In this document: positions 1 through 9,177 of the stretch, piece after piece | How the letters are laid out: each line of letters opens with the position of its first letter | Numbering within the stretch: the first letter of the stretch is position 1 | From: Streptomyces thermolilacinus SPC6 | GTDB lineage: Bacteria; Actinomycetota; Actinomycetes; Streptomycetales; Streptomycetaceae | Direction of reading: 5' to 3' | Length of the DNA: 64,000 bases | Assembly (NCBI RefSeq): GCF_000478605.2 | Contig: NZ_ASHX02000001.1 | Span: 2,271,895-2,335,894, forward strand | The notes under the pieces: model-generated | Told to the model about the DNA's origin: nothing | Databases searched by the model: none | The model's input: only the letters and a program-made list of their open reading frames with translations | Translations under genes and position numbers: made by a program

Positions 1-591
1 GAGCGCCAGGCCTTCCTTCTCGCGCAGTTCGACGGGGGCGATGCCGTGCTCGGCGAGCAGCTCCCCGGCGGGGCGGACCGTGCCGTCGGGGCCCTCGGCG
101 TCACCCTCCCCCATGAGGGCGAGCGCGCAGTGCGAGAGCGGCGCGAGGTCGCCGGAGCAGCCGAGGGAGCCGTACTCGTGGACCACGGGGGTGATGCCCG
201 CGTTGAGCAGGTCCGCCATGGTCTGGGCGACCTGCGGGCGTACGCCGGTGTGGCCGGACGCGACGGTCTTCAGGCGCAGGAACATCAGGGCGCGGACGAC
301 CTCGCGCTCGACGCGCGGGCCCATGCCCGCGGCGTGCGAGCGGACGATGTTGCGCTGGAGCTGGGCGCGCAGCTCCGTCCCGATGTGCCGCGTGGCGAGC
401 GCCCCGAACCCGGTGGACACGCCGTACACCGGCTCGGGCTTGGCGGCGAGGGCGTCCACGGTCTCCCGGGCGCGGGCGAGGGCGTCGAGGGCCTCCGTGG
501 AGAGCTCGACGCGGGCGTTGCCGCGGGCGACGGCGATGACGTCGGCGACGGTGGTACCGGACGTCCCCACCACGACAGTGTGCATATCCAT
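1..591 (-). CDS. hutH: Histidine ammonia-lyase, N-terminal part (runs off the window)
   Basis: HutH deaminates L-histidine to urocanate, the first step of histidine use, in the cytoplasm. The 197 codons present start with MDMHTVVVG, as I recall for Streptomyces HutH, and contain GSLGCSGDLAPL. The C-S-G triplet in this motif is where the MIO prosthetic group forms; most HutH proteins have A-S-G, and the Cys version is typical of Streptomyces. ATG at 591 is chosen over the in-frame ATG at 585 on that N-terminal match. No strong ribosome site is visible. The gene lacks its C-terminal 60% here only because of the window edge. Confidence 0.93.
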   Translation of the reverse strand, partial: MDMHTVVVGTSGTTVADVIAVARGNARVELSTEALDALARARETVDALAAKPEPVYGVSTGFGALATRHIGTELRAQLQRNIVRSHAAGMGPRVEREVVRALMFLRLKTVASGHTGVRPQVAQTMADLLNAGITPVVHEYGSLGCSGDLAPLSHCALALMGEGDAEGPDGTVRPAGELLAEHGIAPVELREKEGLAL

Positions 592-837
592 ATTCAGCAG
601 CCTACGGACTGAATCGCAACGTGTCACTACCCCATCGCGCGACCACTCCTTACCCGAGAGTGACCACCGCGCCGCCCGTCGCGCCCCGATCGCGACCGCC
701 CCTGAACGGCCCTGATCCACCCCGACTGGCCCTGACCGCTCCCAGGGCCCTGCCTGACCACCCCGGTCCGCCCCCGATCCCCACAGGACCGGTCCGATCC
801 GCGCCGGCTGGCCCCCGCCTACCTCTCCGGCCCCCGC

Positions 838-1977
838 TCACCTCTCCGGCCACGCGTCGCGGAACCGGCGACGGTCGCGCGACGCGGTCGGCGGCGCGTC
901 CGCCAGCCGTACGACCGCCCCGTCCCGCCCCGCCACGACCGGCTTCGGGGAGCGGGCCGCCTTCGCCCGGTACTGCGCGGCGTCCGCCAGCCGGAACAGC
1001 CGCCGCGCCGAGCGCACCGGCCCGATCGGATCGCCGGTGGACGCCACCCCGCAGGCGACGCCCTCCCCGAACTCCAGCTCCCCGGCCCGTACGCACAGCT
1101 CGTCGGCGACGGCGACCACCTCGTCCGCCTCCGGGCCGACCGACACGATGCAGAACTCGTCGCCGCCCAGCCGCGCCGCCAGCGCGCCCGGCAGCCGGGC
1201 CCCGGCGCACGACAGCACCGACCCGAACCGCTCCAGGAGCCGGTCGCCGACGGCGTGCCCGTGGGTGTCGTTGACGTCCTTGAGCCCGTTCAGGTCGCAC
1301 ACGACCAGGCTGACGACCGAGCCGTCGGTGAGGAAACGATCCACCGCCTCGTCCAGCCGCGTGTCGACGGCCCTGCGGTTGGCGAGCCCGGTCAGCGGGT
1401 CCGTGAAGGCGAGCTTGCGGACCTCCTCCAGCCGCTCGGTCTGCGCCAGCCCCGCCGCGACGACCGAGGCGAGGACGGTCGCGAAGTCCGCGTCGGCCCG
1501 GTCGAAGACGGGCGCCCCGACCGGGCGGGCGACGTACAGCTCGCCCCACGCCCGCCCGTGCAGCACGATCGGCGCGACCACACAGCACCCGCGCCCCCGC
1601 CGCCGCAGCGCGGCGACCCTCTGGTGCGAGTAGCCATGGGGCGTGACCGGGCCGCCGTCGGCGGTCTCCACCCACGCGTCGGGCTCGCCGCCGCCCGCCC
1701 ACCGCTCGTGCAGGAACTCGGTGATCTCCGAGAACTGGTGCACCGGGTACGCCTCCGCGTCGGGGAACTCCTCCTCGCCCGGCGCCCGCTGTCCCGCGTT
1801 GACGAGGACCTTCAGCCGACCGAGGTCCCGCTCCCAGACCGAGAGCGCCGCGAACGTACCGTCGAGCGCCTGGCACGCGCCGAGCGCCGCGGCCCGCCAG
1901 CACTCGCGCGGAGTGTGCGCCGCCGCCATCCCCTGCGCGAGCGCCACCACGGCCCGCAGTCGGACATCCTCACCCAT
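838..1977 (-). CDS. cdgE: GAF-GGDEF diguanylate cyclase (CdgE-like)
   Basis: Predicted cytoplasmic diguanylate cyclase making c-di-GMP, which controls development in Streptomyces. The 379-residue protein has a GAF-like sensor (about residues 20-180) followed by a GGDEF domain starting at FTDPLTGLANRR (about 191). The signature GGDEF is intact at residues 271-275 and the metal/substrate motif DLNGLKDVND is present. The usual inhibitory-site RxxD five residues upstream is absent (RLPGA instead), so product inhibition through that site is unlikely. Its position between hutH and an enoyl-CoA hydratase matches the place I remember for cdgE of S. coelicolor; the symbol rests on that synteny. Confidence 0.85.
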   Translation of the reverse strand: MGEDVRLRAVVALAQGMAAAHTPRECWRAAALGACQALDGTFAALSVWERDLGRLKVLVNAGQRAPGEEEFPDAEAYPVHQFSEITEFLHERWAGGGEPDAWVETADGGPVTPHGYSHQRVAALRRRGRGCCVVAPIVLHGRAWGELYVARPVGAPVFDRADADFATVLASVVAAGLAQTERLEEVRKLAFTDPLTGLANRRAVDTRLDEAVDRFLTDGSVVSLVVCDLNGLKDVNDTHGHAVGDRLLERFGSVLSCAGARLPGALAARLGGDEFCIVSVGPEADEVVAVADELCVRAGELEFGEGVACGVASTGDPIGPVRSARRLFRLADAAQYRAKAARSPKPVVAGRDGAVVRLADAPPTASRDRRRFRDAWPER

Positions 1978-2060
1978 TCCCTTAGCTTAGGAAGGAATCG
2001 GTACTTTCAACCCACGAACGGGGCATTGTTACGCCGGGTGACCGCACGTGCGTACGGCGC

Positions 2061-2876
2061 CTACTCCCCCGGCCAGCGCGGCGCGCGCTTCTCGTTGAAC
2101 GCCGCCACGCCCTCCCTGCGGTCCCCCGAGAACGCCACGGACCGCCACGCGCCGTCCTCGACCTCGAGCCCGGCCCGCAGGTCCAGGCCGTGGCCCAGGC
2201 GCATGGCCCGCTTGGCGGCGCGCAGGCCCACCGGCGAGTTCGCCGCGATCCGCCCGGCCAGCTCCAGGGCCGCGCCGCGCGCGTCGTCCTCGACCAGCTC
2301 GTCCACCAGGCCCAGTCCCGCCGCCTCGGCCGCGGGCACCCGGCGGGCGGTGAACACCAGCTCCGCCGCGCGCGCCGCCCCGACCCGGCGCGGCAGCAGC
2401 TGCGTACCGCCGCCGCCGGGGATGACGCCCACGGACACCTCGGGCAGCCCGACGACGGCCGTCGCGTCGGCCACGATCAGGTCGCAGGAAAGCGCCAGCT
2501 CGAAGCCGCCGCCCAGGGCGAAGCCGCGCACGGCCGCGATGGTCGGCATCGGCAGCTCCAGCACGCCCGTGTAGGCGGCGCGGGCGGCGGGGCGCTGGCG
2601 CATCAGGTCGGCGTCCGTGAAGGAGTTGCGCTCCTTCAGGTCGGCGCCCACGCAGAAGGCCCGGTCGCTGGAGGAGGTCAGCACGGTCACCCGGGCGTCG
2701 CGGTCGGCGGCCAGCGCGTCGCAGGCGGCCGCGATGGAGCGGGCCATCTCGGTGGACACCGCGTTCATGGCCTTGGGCCGGTCGAGGACCAGCTCCGCCA
2801 CGTACCCGTGGCGGCGTACGGCGACGAACTCCCCGTACCGCTCATCGGACCGCTCCTGAGTCTGCTGCTCGGACAT
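2061..2876 (-). CDS. Enoyl-CoA hydratase/isomerase family protein
   Basis: Crotonase-fold enzyme, probably hydrating 2-enoyl-CoA in fatty acid or amino acid breakdown. The 271-residue protein has the oxyanion-hole segments (SDRAFCVGADL and FALGGGFELAL) and both catalytic glutamates of classical hydratases: one in GGGFELAL (about residue 126) and one in VGLPEVSVGV (about 146). A GTG lies nine bases upstream, but GGGAGG sits 6-9 bases before ATG 2876 and abuts the GTG, so the ATG is preferred. It is co-directional with the cyclase gene upstream and the GGDEF gene downstream. The exact substrate cannot be read from sequence. Confidence 0.9.
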   Translation of the reverse strand: MSEQQTQERSDERYGEFVAVRRHGYVAELVLDRPKAMNAVSTEMARSIAAACDALAADRDARVTVLTSSSDRAFCVGADLKERNSFTDADLMRQRPAARAAYTGVLELPMPTIAAVRGFALGGGFELALSCDLIVADATAVVGLPEVSVGVIPGGGGTQLLPRRVGAARAAELVFTARRVPAAEAAGLGLVDELVEDDARGAALELAGRIAANSPVGLRAAKRAMRLGHGLDLRAGLEVEDGAWRSVAFSGDRREGVAAFNEKRAPRWPGE

Positions 2877-2912
2877 GACGCCCACCCTCCCGGTTAACGA
2901 CCGTTCATTCGT

Positions 2913-4052
2913 CTACCCGGGGATCTTAGGCTCCCGCCGCGACAGCATCCAGGGCTCGATGACGCCGAGGCCGCGCACGGGCCGCTGCCACATCGGCTGG
3001 AGCGCGAAGCGGTACGAGGGCGGGGTCGCGCCCTCCTTCTCCGCGCGGGCCGCCTCCTCCGCCGCCTGCGCCTCCGACACGGGCGCCTCGCCCGTACGGG
3101 TCAGGTCCTCGGCGAAGGCCCCGTCCACGAGGACGGCGTTCTTGGGCGCTATCGAGGTGAGCCTGCTCGCCAGGTTCACCGTCGTACCGAACACGTCGCC
3201 CATCCGGGTGGTGACCGTGCCGAAGGCGATGCCGACGCGCAGCGCGGGCATCGTGGCGTCCTCCTTCAGCGTCTCGATGAGACGCAGCGAGATCTCCGCG
3301 GCCGTACCGGCGTCGTCGGCGGCGAACAGCACCTCGTCGCCCAGCGTCTTGATGAGCCGCCCGCCGTGCGCGGCGACCAGGTCGGCGCAGGTCGTCTCGA
3401 ACGTCTCGACCAGCTCGCCGAGCTCCTCCTCCTCAAGGCGCCGGGTGAGCCGGGTGAAGCCGACGAGGTCCGCGAAGCCCACGGCGAGCCGCCGGTCCAC
3501 CATCTCCTCGTCGTCCCCCGCCTGCACGACCCGCCCGGTCGCCGCCGCGAGCTGCCTGCGCCACACGTACACCAGGAACTCCTGGAGCTCCGGCAGCAGC
3601 AGCTCCACCAGCGGATACGTGACCTCGGTGCGGGTCATGCCGGGCTCGGGCGGCTCGGTCAGTCCCTCCAGGAACGAGTCGATCTGCCACTCCGCGAGCC
3701 GCGCCGTCGTCTGCCCCGTGGAACGCGCCACCTGCACGGCCATCGGCTCGCTCAGCAGCCCCGCCTCCACGAGACCGGCCAGGCGGCGCAGCGCCAGCAC
3801 GTCCGCCTCGGTCAGCGCCTTGGCCTGCCCGATGTCGGGGAAGCCCATGGCCCGCCAGAAACGGGCGGCGAGGTCCATGGAGACACCGGCCGTGCGGGCC
3901 GCCTGGAAGGGGGTGTAGCGCCGCTCGGCGCCGAGGATCAGCTGCTCCAGACGGATGGCGAGGGGGTTGTCGGTCGGCTCCGCCGTGTGATCGACGACAT
4001 GGTGGGGGGTGGGGTATTCCGGTTCGCCCGCGTTCTCGCCGTCGACGGTCAC
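2913..4052 (-). CDS. cya: Class III adenylate cyclase
   Basis: Makes cAMP from ATP; in Streptomyces this single soluble cyclase affects spore germination. The 379-residue protein has a pH-sensor-like helical N-terminal region (about 30-190) and a class III catalytic domain. Visible catalytic features are the first metal Asp in VGFADLVGFTRL, the base-recognising segment RLIKTLGDEVLF with the second metal Asp, and transition-state residues in FGTTVNLASRL. GTG 4052 is chosen because AGGAGG lies six bases upstream. No transmembrane segment is seen. Its place beside birA matches the cya locus I recall from S. coelicolor. Confidence 0.93.
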   Translation of the reverse strand: MTVDGENAGEPEYPTPHHVVDHTAEPTDNPLAIRLEQLILGAERRYTPFQAARTAGVSMDLAARFWRAMGFPDIGQAKALTEADVLALRRLAGLVEAGLLSEPMAVQVARSTGQTTARLAEWQIDSFLEGLTEPPEPGMTRTEVTYPLVELLLPELQEFLVYVWRRQLAAATGRVVQAGDDEEMVDRRLAVGFADLVGFTRLTRRLEEEELGELVETFETTCADLVAAHGGRLIKTLGDEVLFAADDAGTAAEISLRLIETLKEDATMPALRVGIAFGTVTTRMGDVFGTTVNLASRLTSIAPKNAVLVDGAFAEDLTRTGEAPVSEAQAAEEAARAEKEGATPPSYRFALQPMWQRPVRGLGVIEPWMLSRREPKIPG

Positions 4053-4212
4053 CGGCCGCCTCCTGCCCGATCCGTACGCACTGCCCTGCCTGCCGTTCTG
4101 TCGCCGACCCGCCGCATCGACCCCTTGCGACCAGCTCGGCGAACCCGGCCGGCGGATCGCCTCAACGATACGGCAGGTGTGCCCTGGCTCACGTCCCGGA
4201 GAGCCGGAGCGT

Positions 4213-5076
4213 TCAGTCCACCGGGCGCAGATGGACGATGTCGCCCGCGCCGACCGCCTCCCGCGCGCCGTCCGGGAGGGCCACGACGAGCCGCCCGTCC
4301 CCGTCGATGGCGGCGGCCCGCCCGGTGAGCGTCCGGTCGCCGGGCAGCTCGGCCCGAACGGTCCTGCCGAGCGTCGCGCAGCCCGCGGCGTACGCCTCCT
4401 GGAGCCCGGACGCGGCGGGGTCGCCCGCGGCGGCGGTCCAGCGGCCGTACCACTCGTCGACCGACCGCAGCACGGCCCGCAGCAGCGGGTCGCGGTCGGT
4501 GCACACGGCGTCGGCGAGGGCCAGCGACCCGGCCGTCGGCACGGGCAGCTCGTCGGCGCGCAGCGTGACGTTGAGGCCGACGCCGACGACGATGCCGTGG
4601 TCCCCGGCGCGCTCGGCGAGGATGCCGCCCGCCTTGCGCTCCTCGCCGCCGACCGTGACCAGCAGGTCGTTGGGCCACTTCAGCGCCGTGTCGACCCCGG
4701 CGGACCTGGCCAGCCCGGCCGCGACGGCGACACCGGTCAGCAGCGGCAGCCACGCCAGGCGCCGGGCGGGCACGTCCGGCTTGAGGAGCACCGAGAAGAA
4801 CAGGCCCGACCGGGCGGGCGCGGACCAGGCGCGGTCCAGGCGGCCCCGCCCCGCGGTCTGCTCCTCGGCGACCAGGACGGCGCCCTCGGGGAGTTCGGCG
4901 GCGCGGGTGGCCAGGTCGGTGTTGGTGGAGCCGGTACGGGGCACGAGATCGAGGGACGTCCACAGCGAGCCCGGCCGCAGCAGCGCGCGGCGCAGCGCGG
5001 GGGCGGCCAGCGGCGGCCGTTCGAGGTCGCTCCAGCGGCTCGCCGGGCCGGTTCCTTGACCATGAGAGGGCGTCAT
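4213..5076 (-). CDS. birA: Biotin-[acetyl-CoA-carboxylase] ligase (monofunctional)
   Basis: Attaches biotin to the carboxylase carrier domain; its likely target is encoded by accA2 at 9.5-11.3 kb. The 287-residue protein has the ligase motifs GRGRLDRAW (biotinyl-AMP loop) and LKWPNDLLV, then a short C-terminal SH3-like cap (about 230-287). There is no N-terminal winged helix, so unlike E. coli BirA it should not repress transcription. The reading frame is open upstream to 5169, but ATG 5076 fits the family length and leaves a 119-bp divergent promoter region shared with pccB. This neighbourhood pairs the ligase with its carboxylase substrates. Confidence 0.93.
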   Translation of the reverse strand: MTPSHGQGTGPASRWSDLERPPLAAPALRRALLRPGSLWTSLDLVPRTGSTNTDLATRAAELPEGAVLVAEEQTAGRGRLDRAWSAPARSGLFFSVLLKPDVPARRLAWLPLLTGVAVAAGLARSAGVDTALKWPNDLLVTVGGEERKAGGILAERAGDHGIVVGVGLNVTLRADELPVPTAGSLALADAVCTDRDPLLRAVLRSVDEWYGRWTAAAGDPAASGLQEAYAAGCATLGRTVRAELPGDRTLTGRAAAIDGDGRLVVALPDGAREAVGAGDIVHLRPVD

Positions 5077-5195
5077 GCAACCCAGCCTAGGTGTGGCAAA
5101 CACCGCACTGCCGAACGGCATCGCCGCCGATACGCTACGGGCCAGTAGCCAACGAGCCCGTGACCACACCTGACCAGGCAGGGAGCCGCATCCCG

Positions 5196-6785
5196 ATGTC
5201 CGAGCGTCAAGAGATCGACATTCACACGACCGCGGGGAAGCTCGCGGATCTGCAGCGCCGTATCGAGGAGGCGACGCACGCGGGTTCCGAGCGTGCCGTC
5301 GAGAAGCAGCACGCCAAGGGCAAGCTCACGGCCCGCGAGCGGATCGCCCTCCTCCTGGACGAGGACTCCTTCGTGGAACTGGACGAGTTCGCGAGGCACC
5401 GGTCCACCAACTTCGGCCTGGAGAAGAACCGTCCGTACGGCGACGGAGTCGTCACCGGCTACGGGACGGTGGACGGCCGCCCGGTGGCGGTGTTCTCGCA
5501 GGACTTCACCGTCTTCGGCGGGGCGCTGGGCGAGACGTTCGGCCAGAAGATCATCAAGGTGATGGACTTCGCGCTGAAGACCGGCTGCCCGGTCATCGGC
5601 ATCAACGACTCCGGCGGCGCCCGCATCCAGGAGGGCGTGAGCGCGCTCGGCATGTACGGCGAGATCTTCCGCCGCAACACCCACGCGTCCGGAGTGATCC
5701 CGCAGATCAGCCTGGTCGTCGGCCCCTGCGCGGGCGGCGCCGTGTACTCCCCGGCGATCACCGACTTCACGGTGATGGTGGACCGGACGTCCCACATGTT
5801 CATCACGGGCCCCGACGTCATCAAGACGGTGACCGGCGAGGACGTCGGTTTCGAGGAGCTGGGCGGCGCCCGCACCCACAACACGACGTCGGGCGTGGCG
5901 CACCACATGGCGGCGGACGAGAAGGACGCCGTCGAGTACGTGAAGTCGCTGCTGTCGTACCTGCCGTCCAACAACCTGTCGGAGCCGCCGTCGTTCCCGG
6001 AGGAGGCGGACCTCGCCCTCACGGACGAGGACCGTGAGCTGGACACGCTGGTCCCGGACTCCGCGAACCAGCCGTACGACATCCACACGGTCATCGAGCA
6101 CGTCCTGGACGACGGCGAGTTCCTGGAGACCCAGGGCATGTTCGCGCCGAACATCGTCACCGGTTTCGGCCGTGTCGAGGGCTTCCCTGTGGGCATCGTC
6201 GCCAACCAGCCGATGCAGTTCGCGGGCTGCCTCGACATCAACGCGAGCGAGAAGGCGGCGCGGTTCGTGCGCACCTGCGACGCGTTCAACATCCCGGTCC
6301 TGACCTTCGTGGACGTGCCGGGCTTCCTGCCCGGCGTGGACCAGGAGTACGGCGGGATCATCCGGCGCGGCGCGAAGCTGATCTACGCGTACGCGGAGGC
6401 GACCGTCCCGCTCATCACGGTCATCACGCGCAAGGCGTTCGGCGGCGCGTACGACGTGATGGGCTCCAAGCACCTGGGCGCCGACCTGAACCTGGCGTGG
6501 CCGACCGCGCAGATCGCCGTCATGGGCGCGCAGGGCGCGGTGAACATCCTGCACCGCCGCGCCATCGCGGCGGCCCCCGACGACGAGCGCGAGGCGCTGC
6601 GGGCCCAGCTGATCCAGGATTACGAGGACACGCTGCTCAACCCGTACACGGCGGCGGAGCGCGGCTACATCGACGCGGTGATCATGCCGTCCGAGACTCG
6701 GGCGCAGATCGTGCGCGGGCTGCGTCAGCTGCGGACCAAGCGGGAAAACCTGCCCCCGAAGAAGCACGGCAACATCCCCCTGTAA
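5196..6785 (+). CDS. pccB: Propionyl-CoA carboxylase beta (carboxyltransferase) subunit
   Basis: Carboxyltransferase that moves CO2 from carboxybiotin on AccA to propionyl-CoA, giving methylmalonyl-CoA for odd-chain metabolism and polyketides. The 529-residue protein is full length with the two crotonase-like halves; oxyanion segments appear around [13 protein letters not shown] and [10 protein letters not shown]. The Asp in [10 protein letters not shown] (residue 420) corresponds to the position (Asp422 in S. coelicolor PccB) known to favour propionyl- over acetyl-CoA, so PccB rather than AccB is called. ATG 5196 has GGGAG about 11 bases upstream; the open frame begins earlier but is non-homologous. 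It is followed nine bases later by pccE. Confidence 0.95.
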   Translation: MSERQEIDIHTTAGKLADLQRRIEEATHAGSERAVEKQHAKGKLTARERIALLLDEDSFVELDEFARHRSTNFGLEKNRPYGDGVVTGYGTVDGRPVAVFSQDFTVFGGALGETFGQKIIKVMDFALKTGCPVIGINDSGGARIQEGVSALGMYGEIFRRNTHASGVIPQISLVVGPCAGGAVYSPAITDFTVMVDRTSHMFITGPDVIKTVTGEDVGFEELGGARTHNTTSGVAHHMAADEKDAVEYVKSLLSYLPSNNLSEPPSFPEEADLALTDEDRELDTLVPDSANQPYDIHTVIEHVLDDGEFLETQGMFAPNIVTGFGRVEGFPVGIVANQPMQFAGCLDINASEKAARFVRTCDAFNIPVLTFVDVPGFLPGVDQEYGGIIRRGAKLIYAYAEATVPLITVITRKAFGGAYDVMGSKHLGADLNLAWPTAQIAVMGAQGAVNILHRRAIAAAPDDEREALRAQLIQDYEDTLLNPYTAAERGYIDAVIMPSETRAQIVRGLRQLRTKRENLPPKKHGNIPL

Positions 6786-6794
6786 GGAGCCTCG

Positions 6795-7007
6795 ATGATC
6801 AAGGTCGTACGGGGCAACCCGACCCCCGAGGAGCTGGCCGCCGCACTGGCGGTGGTCCGGGCGCGCGCCGCGGCGACGGCGGCGGCCGGAACCACGAGCG
6901 CGCACCCCCGCACCCCGGAGGCCTGGTCGGCGCCCACGCGCATCACCCGGGGCCTGCCCCCGTCCCCGGGCCCGCGCTCCTGGACGCGGAGCTACTGGCC
7001 GGCGTAG
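6795..7007 (+). CDS. pccE: Acyl-CoA carboxylase epsilon subunit
   Basis: Small subunit that stimulates actinobacterial acyl-CoA carboxylases by bridging alpha and beta subunits. The 70-residue product starts MIKVVRGNPTPEELAA, the hallmark opening of the family, has an Ala-rich helix (about 18-35) and ends with the conserved W-S...SYW pattern. AAGGAG lies nine bases before the ATG and overlaps the pccB stop codon, so the two are almost certainly translated from one mRNA. A 40-bp perfect palindrome lies just after the stop. Confidence 0.9.
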   Translation: MIKVVRGNPTPEELAAALAVVRARAAATAAAGTTSAHPRTPEAWSAPTRITRGLPPSPGPRSWTRSYWPA

Positions 7008-7015
7008 TCCCGTCC

Positions 7016-7055
7016 GCGCGTCCCGCCTGAGTACGCGTACTCAGGCGGGACGCGC
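7016..7055. terminator. 40-bp perfect palindrome after pccE
   Basis: The sequence reads the same on both strands across 40 bases, centred on GTACGCGTAC and containing TGAGTACGCGTACTCA. It begins eight bases after the pccE stop and ends 22 bases before the next small ORF. As RNA it would form a hairpin of up to about 18 bp without a U-tract, common for Streptomyces terminators. The precise dyad symmetry would also suit a dimeric DNA-binding protein, so terminator is the likelier but not the only reading. Confidence 0.6.
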
Positions 7056-7077
7056 CCGGGGTCCGCAGGATCGAAGG

Positions 7078-7206
7078 ATGCTGTGGTCCGACCCCGAGAA
7101 CGAACCGCCCGAGGAGATGCGGGCCATGCAGGCCATGCTCCGCCGGGCCGGCACGCTGCTGGCCCTGGCCATGCTGGTGGCCACCCTCTCCACCGCCCTC
7201 CGCTGA
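7078..7206 (+). CDS. Small single-pass membrane protein, 42 residues
   Basis: A 42-residue ORF starting MLWSDPENEPPEEMRAMQ, with an acidic N-terminal part (1-18) and one hydrophobic segment (about 24-40, GTLLALAMLVATLSTAL). AGG elements lie a few bases before the ATG. It lies between pccE and maf, a place where I recall a similar small gene in other Streptomyces, and the acidic-head, single-helix layout argues for a real gene rather than chance. No function is assigned. Confidence 0.6.
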   Translation: MLWSDPENEPPEEMRAMQAMLRRAGTLLALAMLVATLSTALR

Positions 7207-8101
7207 CCCCCCGCACCACCCGCGGCCACGCCCCCTGAGGGCCCCGCCCCGGCAACCCGGCCCCGTCCCTGGCGCCCCGCGCTCCCGACGGCCCCTGCCT
7301 CGCCGGCGGCCGCACCCCCTGGCGGGCTCCGCCCCAGCATCCCGGCACCACCCCTGACGGCCGCGCTCCCGCCTCTGGCGCCGCCACACGCCCGTCCCAG
7401 CCCCCTGCCCCGCCTGCGCCGCCCCCTGGCGGCCACGATCCCGGCGGCCCGGCACCACCCCTGGGGCCCGCCCGCCTCCCGTGGCCCCGGACGACCCCGA
7501 CACGCCCCTGAGCCCGCGACTGCGCCCCTGCACTGTGGGCCATGGGCCCGTGCTGGTCCGCGTCCCCCCTGCGGGCCGCTTCCGCTGTGGGCAGCTGGTC
7601 CGCCAGGGGCGGAACGGGTGGGCACAGCGGACCTGCCGGGTGCCGGTCCCAGCGCCTACCGCACACGTGCGCAACCCTCCGGGCAGGGCAGCCCGTTGTG
7701 CCCACCCTCCCCCGAGGTCTCGGCTTCGCTCGACCAGGGGGGACCCCATCGCCGTGCGGGACGCCTGCCCACAACGGGATGGGCACTCCGGCCGCCAGCG
7801 GGCGGGCCTCAAGGCGCGCGGGGCCCATCCGGGCAGTGCCACAGGATGTGGGAGGCCCGGCCCCCAGGGGCCGCAGTCCGCGGGGGCGCGGGCCCCCAGG
7901 GGGACAGAGCCCGCGGGACGACCCGGCATGCGCTGCGGCGCGGCGCGGCGCGTGGCAGGGGGCCCGCAGAAGGGCGGCCCGCAGGGCGGCGCGGGCACGC
8001 GGGGCGGCGCGCGGGGGCTCGGCCACAGGGGAGGAGGGGGCCGGCAGGGTGGCGCGGCGACAGGGCGGCGCGGGGTGTGGGGGCTTGCTTACGATGGGCC
8101 C
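7207..8101. other. 895-bp gene-poor GC-rich stretch with degenerate repeats
   Basis: No convincing gene is seen. Long open frames on both strands are low-complexity Pro/Arg/Gly shadows. The stretch has two degenerate copies of a roughly 65-bp unit built on CCCGGCACCACCCCTG (about 7309-7380 and 7419-7484), then a copy of an interspersed element (7711-7777) that recurs at 27394-27460. The last 15 bases hold the maf promoter. Confidence 0.6.
7711..7777 (+). repeat. Interspersed intergenic repeat B, copy 1
   Basis: About 67 bp sharing GAGGTCTCGGCTTCG, ACCAGGG, CCCCATCGCC and CGCCTGCCCACAACGG in the same order as a copy at 27394-27460. A partial inverted match (CCGTTGCGGGCAGGCG) occurs at 46022-46037. 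It is non-coding. Confidence 0.7.
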
Positions 8102-8102
8102 A
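8090..8102 (+). promoter_or_regulatory. maf promoter -10 box, probably leaderless transcript
   Basis: TACGAT (8090-8095) ends six bases before the maf ATG at 8102, where transcription would normally begin. No Shine-Dalgarno sequence precedes the ATG. A -35 box is not evident. Confidence 0.5.
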
Positions 8103-8704
8103 TGAGTCCTCAGCGCCGCCTCATCCTCGCCTCCGCCTCCCCCGCCCGCCTGGGCCTCCTGCGTCAGGCCGGCCTCTCGCCCGAGGTCGTCGTCAGCGGC
8201 TTCGACGAGAGCAAGGTGACCGCCCCGACCCCCGCCGAGCTGGCCCTCGCGCTGGCGGAGGCGAAGGCGTCGCTGGTGGCGGCCCGCCCCGAGGTGTCGG
8301 GCGCGCTGGTGATCGGCTGCGACTCGGTCCTGGAGCTGGACGGGCAGGCGCTCGGGAAGCCCGCCGACTCGGAGGAGGCCGTCGCCCGCTGGAAGGCCAT
8401 GCGGGGCCGGGTCGGCGTCCTCCAGACGGGGCACTGCGTGCACGACACGGCGGCGAAGCGGTACGCGTCCGCGACGGCGTCCACGCTGGTGCGGTTCGGC
8501 GACCCGACGGACGAGGAGATCGCCGCGTACGTGGCGAGCGGGGAGCCGCTGAACGTGGCGGGCGCGTTCACGCTCGACGGCCGCTCGGCGCCGTTCATCG
8601 ACGGCATCGACGGCGACCCGGGCAACGTCATCGGCCTGTCCCTGCCACTCCTGCGACGACTGCTGCGCCAACTGGACGTCGCCGTCACCGACTTGTGGGC
8701 GTAA
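8102..8704 (+). CDS. maf: Maf-like nucleoside triphosphate pyrophosphatase
   Basis: House-cleaning enzyme that hydrolyses non-canonical or pyrimidine NTPs to monophosphates. The 200-residue protein begins [19 protein letters not shown], the family's phosphate-binding motif with the S-x-S-P-R/A-R pattern, and has the central catalytic region around [16 protein letters not shown] and the late [26 protein letters not shown] segment. Length is normal for the family. The ATG at 8102 is supported by alignment of the first motif and by the -10 box immediately upstream. Confidence 0.92.
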   Translation: MSPQRRLILASASPARLGLLRQAGLSPEVVVSGFDESKVTAPTPAELALALAEAKASLVAARPEVSGALVIGCDSVLELDGQALGKPADSEEAVARWKAMRGRVGVLQTGHCVHDTAAKRYASATASTLVRFGDPTDEEIAAYVASGEPLNVAGAFTLDGRSAPFIDGIDGDPGNVIGLSLPLLRRLLRQLDVAVTDLWA

Positions 8705-8718
8705 GCCCGAAAGGCGGC

Positions 8719-9177
8719 TCAGGCGGGCTGCGGGGCCTCCCCGGCGGACCCGTCGCCCTCGGCACCCTCACCGCCCGGCGCGGCGCCCCCGGGCCCGTAC
8801 ACGACCAGGCTCAGCACCACCAGCCCCATCACCACCATCAGCCAGGCGAACGCCGCCCACCCGACGAGTCCGACGGCCACCGCGCCGAGCACCGCGTGGG
8901 TGACCGCGCAGGTGACGAGCAGGACGCGGCCCCAGCGGCCGGGCGCGGCGCGGCGGACGCCCGCGCGGAGCAGTACGGCCCCGCACAGGGCGAGGTACGC
9001 GCCCATGACGCCGCCCATCACCCACGTACCGGTGACCATCATGTCCGGGTCGAGGCCCGCGAGGGACATGCGCTGGCCGGACTGGATCGTCGCGAGCACG
9101 CCGTGCAGCAGCACCGCGCCCACCGCCTCGGCGAGCAGCACGGCCCCGGCCGTCAGTGCTATCGGTCTGCGGGTCAC
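8719..9177 (-). CDS. Four-helix integral membrane protein
   Basis: A 152-residue predicted membrane protein of unknown function. Hydrophobic segments are visible at about 5-30 (ALTAGAVLLAEAVGAVLLHG), 50-75 (TWVMGGVMGAYLALCGAVLL), 85-105 and 110-130 (AWLMVVMGLVVLSLVV), followed by a Gly/Glu-rich cytoplasmic-like tail. GTG 9177 is chosen because GGGGG lies eight bases upstream; ATG 9219 would add 14 residues but has no ribosome site. It converges on maf with 14 bases between stops. I recall an uncharacterised membrane protein at the same place in other Streptomyces. Confidence 0.75.
   Translation of the reverse strand: MTRRPIALTAGAVLLAEAVGAVLLHGVLATIQSGQRMSLAGLDPDMMVTGTWVMGGVMGAYLALCGAVLLRAGVRRAAPGRWGRVLLVTCAVTHAVLGAVAVGLVGWAAFAWLMVVMGLVVLSLVVYGPGGAAPGGEGAEGDGSAGEAPQPA

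Noticed and set aside
7207..8101. Coding potential on both strands of the GC-rich gap
   Set aside because: Low-complexity Pro/Arg/Gly products, no ribosome sites, and repeated segments in non-coding context.
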